DNA of 64,000 nt. Source: Bradyrhizobium amphicarpaeae (GTDB lineage: Bacteria > Pseudomonadota > Alphaproteobacteria > Rhizobiales > Xanthobacteraceae). Below are positions 60,429-64,000 of the stretch, piece by piece. Each line of letters starts with the position of its first letter. Position 1 is the stretch's first letter. Location of the stretch: positions 434,001 through 498,000 of the forward strand of contig NZ_CP029426.2 in NCBI RefSeq assembly GCF_002266435.3, given 5' to 3'. Both the position numbers and the translations under genes were made by a program. Under the pieces are notes generated by a model that saw only the letters and a list, made by a program, of their open reading frames with translations, had not been told where the DNA came from and made no database searches.

Positions 60429-61238
60429 TCAGGTCGCCGGCTGCAACGCGCCGACGGCGGCGTCGTCGTTGGCCTGCCCGGCGCGGGTGCCGGTCTGCCA
60501 GATCGCCGCCTTGCGCTCGATCCAGCGGATCACGGCGTTGAATCCGATGGCGAGGAACAGCACGAGCAGCACGCCCGCGAACACGTGCGGGCTGTCGAGG
60601 ATGGTGCGGTAGCGCGAAATGAGATAGCCGATGCCGGCCGAGGAGATCAGCATCTCCGAGACCACCACGCCGACGATGACGAGCGCGCCGCCGACGCGCA
60701 GGCCCGACAGCACCGTCGGGATCGCCGCGGGGATGATGACGCGGACCAGCCGCTGGCTCAGCGTCGCGCCCATGCTGCGGGCCGCGAGCAGCAGCTGCGG
60801 GTCGATGGTCTGGATGCCGGCGGCGGTCGCGAGCATCGTCGGCAGGAAGCCGTAGATCGAGGCGAACGCGATCTTCGACTCCGAGCCGATGCCGAGCCAC
60901 ACGGTGAAGACGGGATAGAGGATCACCAGCGGCACCGCGTAGAGGCTCGACACCATCGGCATGATCAGGATGCGCGGGCGCGGCAGGCTGCCGACGATGG
61001 CGCCCAGCAGGATGCCGCCGCCGCAGGCGAACGCCATGGAAACCACGACCTCATACAGCGTGACCGCCAGCGCATGGCCATATTCACCCGCGTCGGTCCA
61101 TCCGGCCACCAGCGTGGACGACAGCGAGGGCAGGAACAGCTCGGGGATCAGCCCGGCGCGGGGCAGCCCCTCCCACAACGCGATCAGCCCGATCACGATC
61201 AGGTAGCGCAGCGTCTTCGCACTTATCCTGGCGCTCAT
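60429..61238 (-). CDS. ABC transporter permease (nitrate/sulfonate/taurine type), second copy
   Basis: This inner-membrane permease has six TM helices. The EAA-like loop that contacts the ATPase is in LLLAARSMGATLSQRLVRVIIPAAIP. ATG 61238 starts 7 bp after the ATPase gene. It is only distantly similar to the permease at 62031-62786, so the importer is probably a heterodimer, or one ATPase serves two permeases. Confidence 0.9.
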   Translation of the reverse strand: MSARISAKTLRYLIVIGLIALWEGLPRAGLIPELFLPSLSSTLVAGWTDAGEYGHALAVTLYEVVVSMAFACGGGILLGAIVGSLPRPRILIMPMVSSLYAVPLVILYPVFTVWLGIGSESKIAFASIYGFLPTMLATAAGIQTIDPQLLLAARSMGATLSQRLVRVIIPAAIPTVLSGLRVGGALVIVGVVVSEMLISSAGIGYLISRYRTILDSPHVFAGVLLVLFLAIGFNAVIRWIERKAAIWQTGTRAGQANDDAAVGALQPAT

Positions 61239-61245
61239 GATCGTC

Positions 61246-62052
61246 TCACGCCGATTTGCGGATGTGACGCCAGATGCGATCGCGCAAGGATCCGAACGCA
61301 TCGCCGCTCAGCATCTCGTAGGTACGCGGCCGAGGCAGCTGGACCTGGAGATGGTCGACGATGCGGCCGGGCCGCGCCGACATCACGATGACCTCGTCGG
61401 CGAGATAGACGGCTTCGGTGAGGCTGTGCGTGACGAACACGACGGTCTTGCCGGTCGCCGCCCAGATCCGCAGCAGCTCGTCGCCCATGGTCATGCGGGT
61501 CTGCTCGTCGAGCGCCGCGAACGGCTCGTCCATCAGCAGCACCGGCGGATCCTGCACCAGCCCGCGCGCGATCGAGACGCGCTGCTTCATGCCGCCCGAG
61601 AGCTCGTGTGGATGGCGCCTGCCGAAGCCATCGAGCCCGACCAGCTTGAGCGCATCCTGCGCCTTGGCGCGGCGCTCGGCCTTCGGCACGCCGCGCAGCG
61701 CCAGCGGAAACTCGACATTGTCCTCGGCCGTCAGCCAGGGAAACAGGCTCGCCTCCTGGAACACCACGCCGACCCGGTCGGGATCGGGCTGCAGGATCGG
61801 CGCGCCGCTGATGGTGATGGTGCCCGCGGTCTGCTGGCGCAGGCCCGCCATCATCATCAGAAGCGTGGACTTGCCGCAGCCGGAGGGGCCGACCAGCACG
61901 ACGAAGCGGCCGGGCTTGACCTCGAGCGAGACGTCTTCCAGCGCGACGACGTCCTGCGACCTCGTCCTGAACACCTGGCCGACATTCTTCACCTCGATCG
62001 CGCCGGCGCGCGCGGCGGGCTTCAATTGGGTCACGTTCGCCAATGGCTGCAT
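61246..62052 (-). CDS. ABC transporter ATP-binding protein (nitrate/sulfonate/taurine type)
   Basis: The ATPase powers the importer. It has Walker A LVGPSGCGKSTLL, Q-loop VVFQEASLFPWLT, signature HELSGGMKQRVSIARGL, Walker B VLLMDEPFAALDEQ and the H-loop VVFVTHSLTEAVYLADE, all intact. ATG 62052 (GGTGG 6-9 nt upstream) overlaps the end of the first permease gene by 22 bp. In-frame ATG 62067 is also possible. 268 aa, typical of SsuB/NrtD/TauB. Confidence 0.93.
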   Translation of the reverse strand: MQPLANVTQLKPAARAGAIEVKNVGQVFRTRSQDVVALEDVSLEVKPGRFVVLVGPSGCGKSTLLMMMAGLRQQTAGTITISGAPILQPDPDRVGVVFQEASLFPWLTAEDNVEFPLALRGVPKAERRAKAQDALKLVGLDGFGRRHPHELSGGMKQRVSIARGLVQDPPVLLMDEPFAALDEQTRMTMGDELLRIWAATGKTVVFVTHSLTEAVYLADEVIVMSARPGRIVDHLQVQLPRPRTYEMLSGDAFGSLRDRIWRHIRKSA

Positions 62053-62786
62053 CGCGTTTCCACCCATCTGACTAATTCGTTGAAGGTCATGGCGATCGCG
62101 GCGACCATCACGACGCCGGCGAGGAGCTGCTTCATCTGGAAATTCTCGCCCCAGGTCGCGATCTGGTGGCCGATGCCGTCGCGCGAGGCGTACATCTCGG
62201 CGAGGATCACGCCGGTGAGGTTGAAGATCATGGAGATCCGCAACGCCTCCAGCAGCACCGGCAGCATGCTCGGCAGATAGACCCGGAACGCGGTCTGCAT
62301 CCGCGTGGCGCCATAGGAGCGCGCCACCGTCAGATGCTCGACCTTGACCGATTCCACCGCCGTCGTGGTCGACATGATCACGATGAAGATCGTGGAGAAG
62401 AAGCCGAAGCCGACCTTCTGGGCGAAGCCGACCCCGAACACCAGGATGAACATCGGCAGGAAGATCGATTTCGGGATGCTGAAGGCGAAGAACAGCAGCG
62501 GCTTCGCGACGTCGGCGAAATAGCGGTTCTCCGCGACCAGGAAGCCGATCAGCGCGCCGAACGGAACGGCAAGCGCGAACGCGGCCAGCACCTCGGTCGC
62601 GGTCACCATCAGGTCCTTCTGCACGGCCGCGCGCTGCAGGAGATCGCCGAGCGTGGCGAACGTGTCGGACGCCGACGGCAGCAGACGCGGATTGACGATG
62701 CCGGTGCGCGACAGCACCTCCCACAGCGCCAGGACCGCGACGATGATCGCGATCCGCGCAAGGTTGATGAGAAGCGTGCTCGGCAT
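62031..62786 (-). CDS. ABC transporter permease (nitrate/sulfonate/taurine type), first copy
   Basis: The protein has six TM helices. The EAA-like coupling loop lies around VARSYGATRMQTAFRVYLPSMLP. It ends inside the ATPase gene and starts 6 bp after the substrate-binding protein gene, so the three are translationally linked. It pairs with the permease encoded after the ATPase. 251 aa. Confidence 0.92.
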   Translation of the reverse strand: MPSTLLINLARIAIIVAVLALWEVLSRTGIVNPRLLPSASDTFATLGDLLQRAAVQKDLMVTATEVLAAFALAVPFGALIGFLVAENRYFADVAKPLLFFAFSIPKSIFLPMFILVFGVGFAQKVGFGFFSTIFIVIMSTTTAVESVKVEHLTVARSYGATRMQTAFRVYLPSMLPVLLEALRISMIFNLTGVILAEMYASRDGIGHQIATWGENFQMKQLLAGVVMVAAIAMTFNELVRWVETRCSHWRT

Positions 62787-62792
62787 CGCGGC

Positions 62793-63755
62793 TTACTTGG
62801 TCGGGACGGGCTTGAACTTGGTCGAGATCACGTCCTCGGCCGGCACGATGTCCTTGAGCCCGCCGAGCTTGGCGAGATCGAGCGAGAGCTGCACGGCGGC
62901 GCTCACATTGGCCGCGCCCATGTCGCCGCTGGTCTCGAGCTTCATGATGGTGTTGTCGTATTCGAGGGCCGCGATCTCCGGCGGCATTTCGTAGAGCTCG
63001 GCGATCAGCTTGACGGTGACGTCGCGGTTGGCGCGCATGAACGCGACCGCGCCGTAGAGAGCATTCACGGCCTTCTGCACCAGCTGGGGTTTCGAGTCCG
63101 CGAGCTTGTCGAGCACGATCCAGCCCGCGGTGAGGTTCGGCGGCACCGCGGTCGAATAGTCGAGGATGCTCTTGGCCTCGCCGGATTTCGAGATCTGGAA
63201 GCTCAGCGGCGAATAGACCACGGCCGCCTCGACGTTGCCTGCGAGCAGATTGGGCACCAGGCCGCCACCGCCGACGGGCACGCGCGTGAAATCGATCTTC
63301 TTGTCCTGGATGGTCCACAGCGCCAGCAGGTCCGAGCCGGAGCCGGCCGCGGTGATCGCCACCTTCTTGCCGTTGAGATCCTTGACCTCGAGCGTGGATT
63401 TCGCCGGCACCATCAGCTGCCAGCCGAAATTGCCCATCGCGGCGTTGGCGACGATGCGCGACATCACGCCCTTCTTGCGTCCGGCGGAGACCAGCGACGG
63501 CGGATCGAGGATGATGTCGGCCGCGCCCGCGGCCATGCCTTCGAAGGTCTCGGCGCCGCTGCGATAGATCGTCAGCTCGGCCTGGATGCCTTCCTTCTCG
63601 AACAGCTTCTGGCGCACCGCCGTCTCGGCGATCGTCGTCGGCCAATAGGTCTTGGTGGGCAGGCCGACGCGGATGGTGTCGGCGGCGTTCGCGGGGCCGG
63701 CCAACATGGCGGCGGCAACCAGCGACAGGAACGCATGGCGGCGATTGATCTTCAT
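62793..63755 (-). CDS. ABC transporter substrate-binding protein (SsuA/NrtA/ThiY-like)
   Basis: A signal peptide (LSLVAAAMLAGPANAA) precedes a two-lobed binding protein: IRVGLPTKTYWPTTIAETAV, GAETFEGMAAGAADIILDPP, GKKVAITAAGSGSDLLALW, NLTAGWIVLDKLADSKPQLV. Family ligands include sulfonates, nitrate, pyrimidine precursors, and aromatic acids; the ligand here is not predictable. GGGAGAG precedes ATG 63755. It is the first transporter gene after the regulator, 49 bp downstream of it. Confidence 0.9.
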   Translation of the reverse strand: MKINRRHAFLSLVAAAMLAGPANAADTIRVGLPTKTYWPTTIAETAVRQKLFEKEGIQAELTIYRSGAETFEGMAAGAADIILDPPSLVSAGRKKGVMSRIVANAAMGNFGWQLMVPAKSTLEVKDLNGKKVAITAAGSGSDLLALWTIQDKKIDFTRVPVGGGGLVPNLLAGNVEAAVVYSPLSFQISKSGEAKSILDYSTAVPPNLTAGWIVLDKLADSKPQLVQKAVNALYGAVAFMRANRDVTVKLIAELYEMPPEIAALEYDNTIMKLETSGDMGAANVSAAVQLSLDLAKLGGLKDIVPAEDVISTKFKPVPTK

Positions 63756-63804
63756 TGTTCTCTCCCGGTTTCTGTTTTTTTGCGTGCCGGATTGTTCCGG
63801 ATCG

Positions 63805-64000
63805 TCAAATCGTGCGGCTCACCTCCGCAATGCGCGAGGCGGCGAGCTCGACGAACTCCTTGGTGGTGCCGAAATGTTTTGACAACGCGCGAACTGCCGC
63901 ATCCGCGTCGCGCGTCGTCACGGCGGCGACGATCGCCTCGTGCTCGGCCTCGACGTCGCGCGGCTTGACGCCGGGCTCGCGGCGGATCGAGAGGCGGCGA
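63805..64000 (-). CDS. GntR-family (FCD-domain) regulator, 5' end outside window
   Basis: Only the C-terminal 64 residues are present. VEAEHEAIVAAVTTRDADAA then AVRALSKHF is the last helix pair of the FadR-type FCD ligand domain, in which the histidines help bind a metal. The DNA-binding domain is outside the window. It is placed directly before the transporter genes on the same strand, so it is the likely repressor of the operon, released by the imported acid or its product. Confidence 0.8.
   Translation of the reverse strand, partial: RRLSIRREPGVKPRDVEAEHEAIVAAVTTRDADAAVRALSKHFGTTKEFVELAASRIAEVSRTI

Overview
The window is high-GC DNA with dense short operons, very high GC at third codon positions, FixJ/LuxR-type regulators, an NrsF (DUF1109) protein and many intergenic palindromic repeats. 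Together these suggest an alphaproteobacterium of the Bradyrhizobium/Nitrobacteraceae type. That assignment is inferred from gene content and repeat style. No rRNA, tRNA, CRISPR array, transposase or integrase was recognised.

Layout. (1) 1-7707 is a type I restriction-modification operon, hsdM(partial)-hsdS-hsdR, with a DarT/DarG DNA ADP-ribosylation toxin-antitoxin pair between hsdS and hsdR, all tightly coupled. (2) 7.9-22.9 kb is a signalling region: an EamA exporter, a degenerate receiver-EAL protein, a LuxR protein fused to a histidine-kinase dimerisation segment without its histidine, an Hpt protein, a Crp/Fnr regulator with a deleted pseudogene copy beside it, stand-alone receivers, a chemotaxis operon (hybrid cheA, cheW, cheY, cheR, PilZ-like) and a FixJ-type regulator. 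(3) 22.9-26.9 kb is a response regulator plus a large Cache/PAS hybrid kinase. (4) 27.2-32.0 kb holds an arabinonate-dehydratase-like IlvD/Edd protein, an RraA-family protein and an oligopeptidase. (5) 32.3-34.9 kb is an MBOAT plus SGNH-like pair for surface glycan acylation. (6) 35-44.4 kb is mixed metabolism and hypotheticals, including a caspase-fold protein lacking both catalytic residues and two very small genes.

(7) 44.7-51.3 kb is an envelope redox and stress locus. A QseBC/PmrAB-like two-component system, an NrsF protein without a visible sigma factor, and DoxX lie on the minus strand. They are divergent from dsbD, a dsbA-like gene and an L,D-transpeptidase. Two identical-format CTTAAG-N5-CTTAAG boxes sit in front of the regulator/dsbD promoters and in front of doxX, so the regulator probably controls both arms. 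(8) 51.3-57.8 kb carries an intact GGDEF-EAL enzyme and exported proteins (LysM, LTXXQ). (9) 57.8-64 kb is one long minus-strand catabolic and transport operon: FCD-type regulator, nitrate/sulfonate-type ABC transporter with two different permeases, polysaccharide-deacetylase-like hydrolase, FAH-family hydrolase and MetE-like protein.

The most notable observations are the DarTG pair nested in the restriction operon, the two PmrA-like boxes with an orphan NrsF, the histidine-less kinase-LuxR fusion, the dead caspase homologue and a hairpin presenting a Shine-Dalgarno sequence. Functions are read from sequence motifs only; no database search was run.
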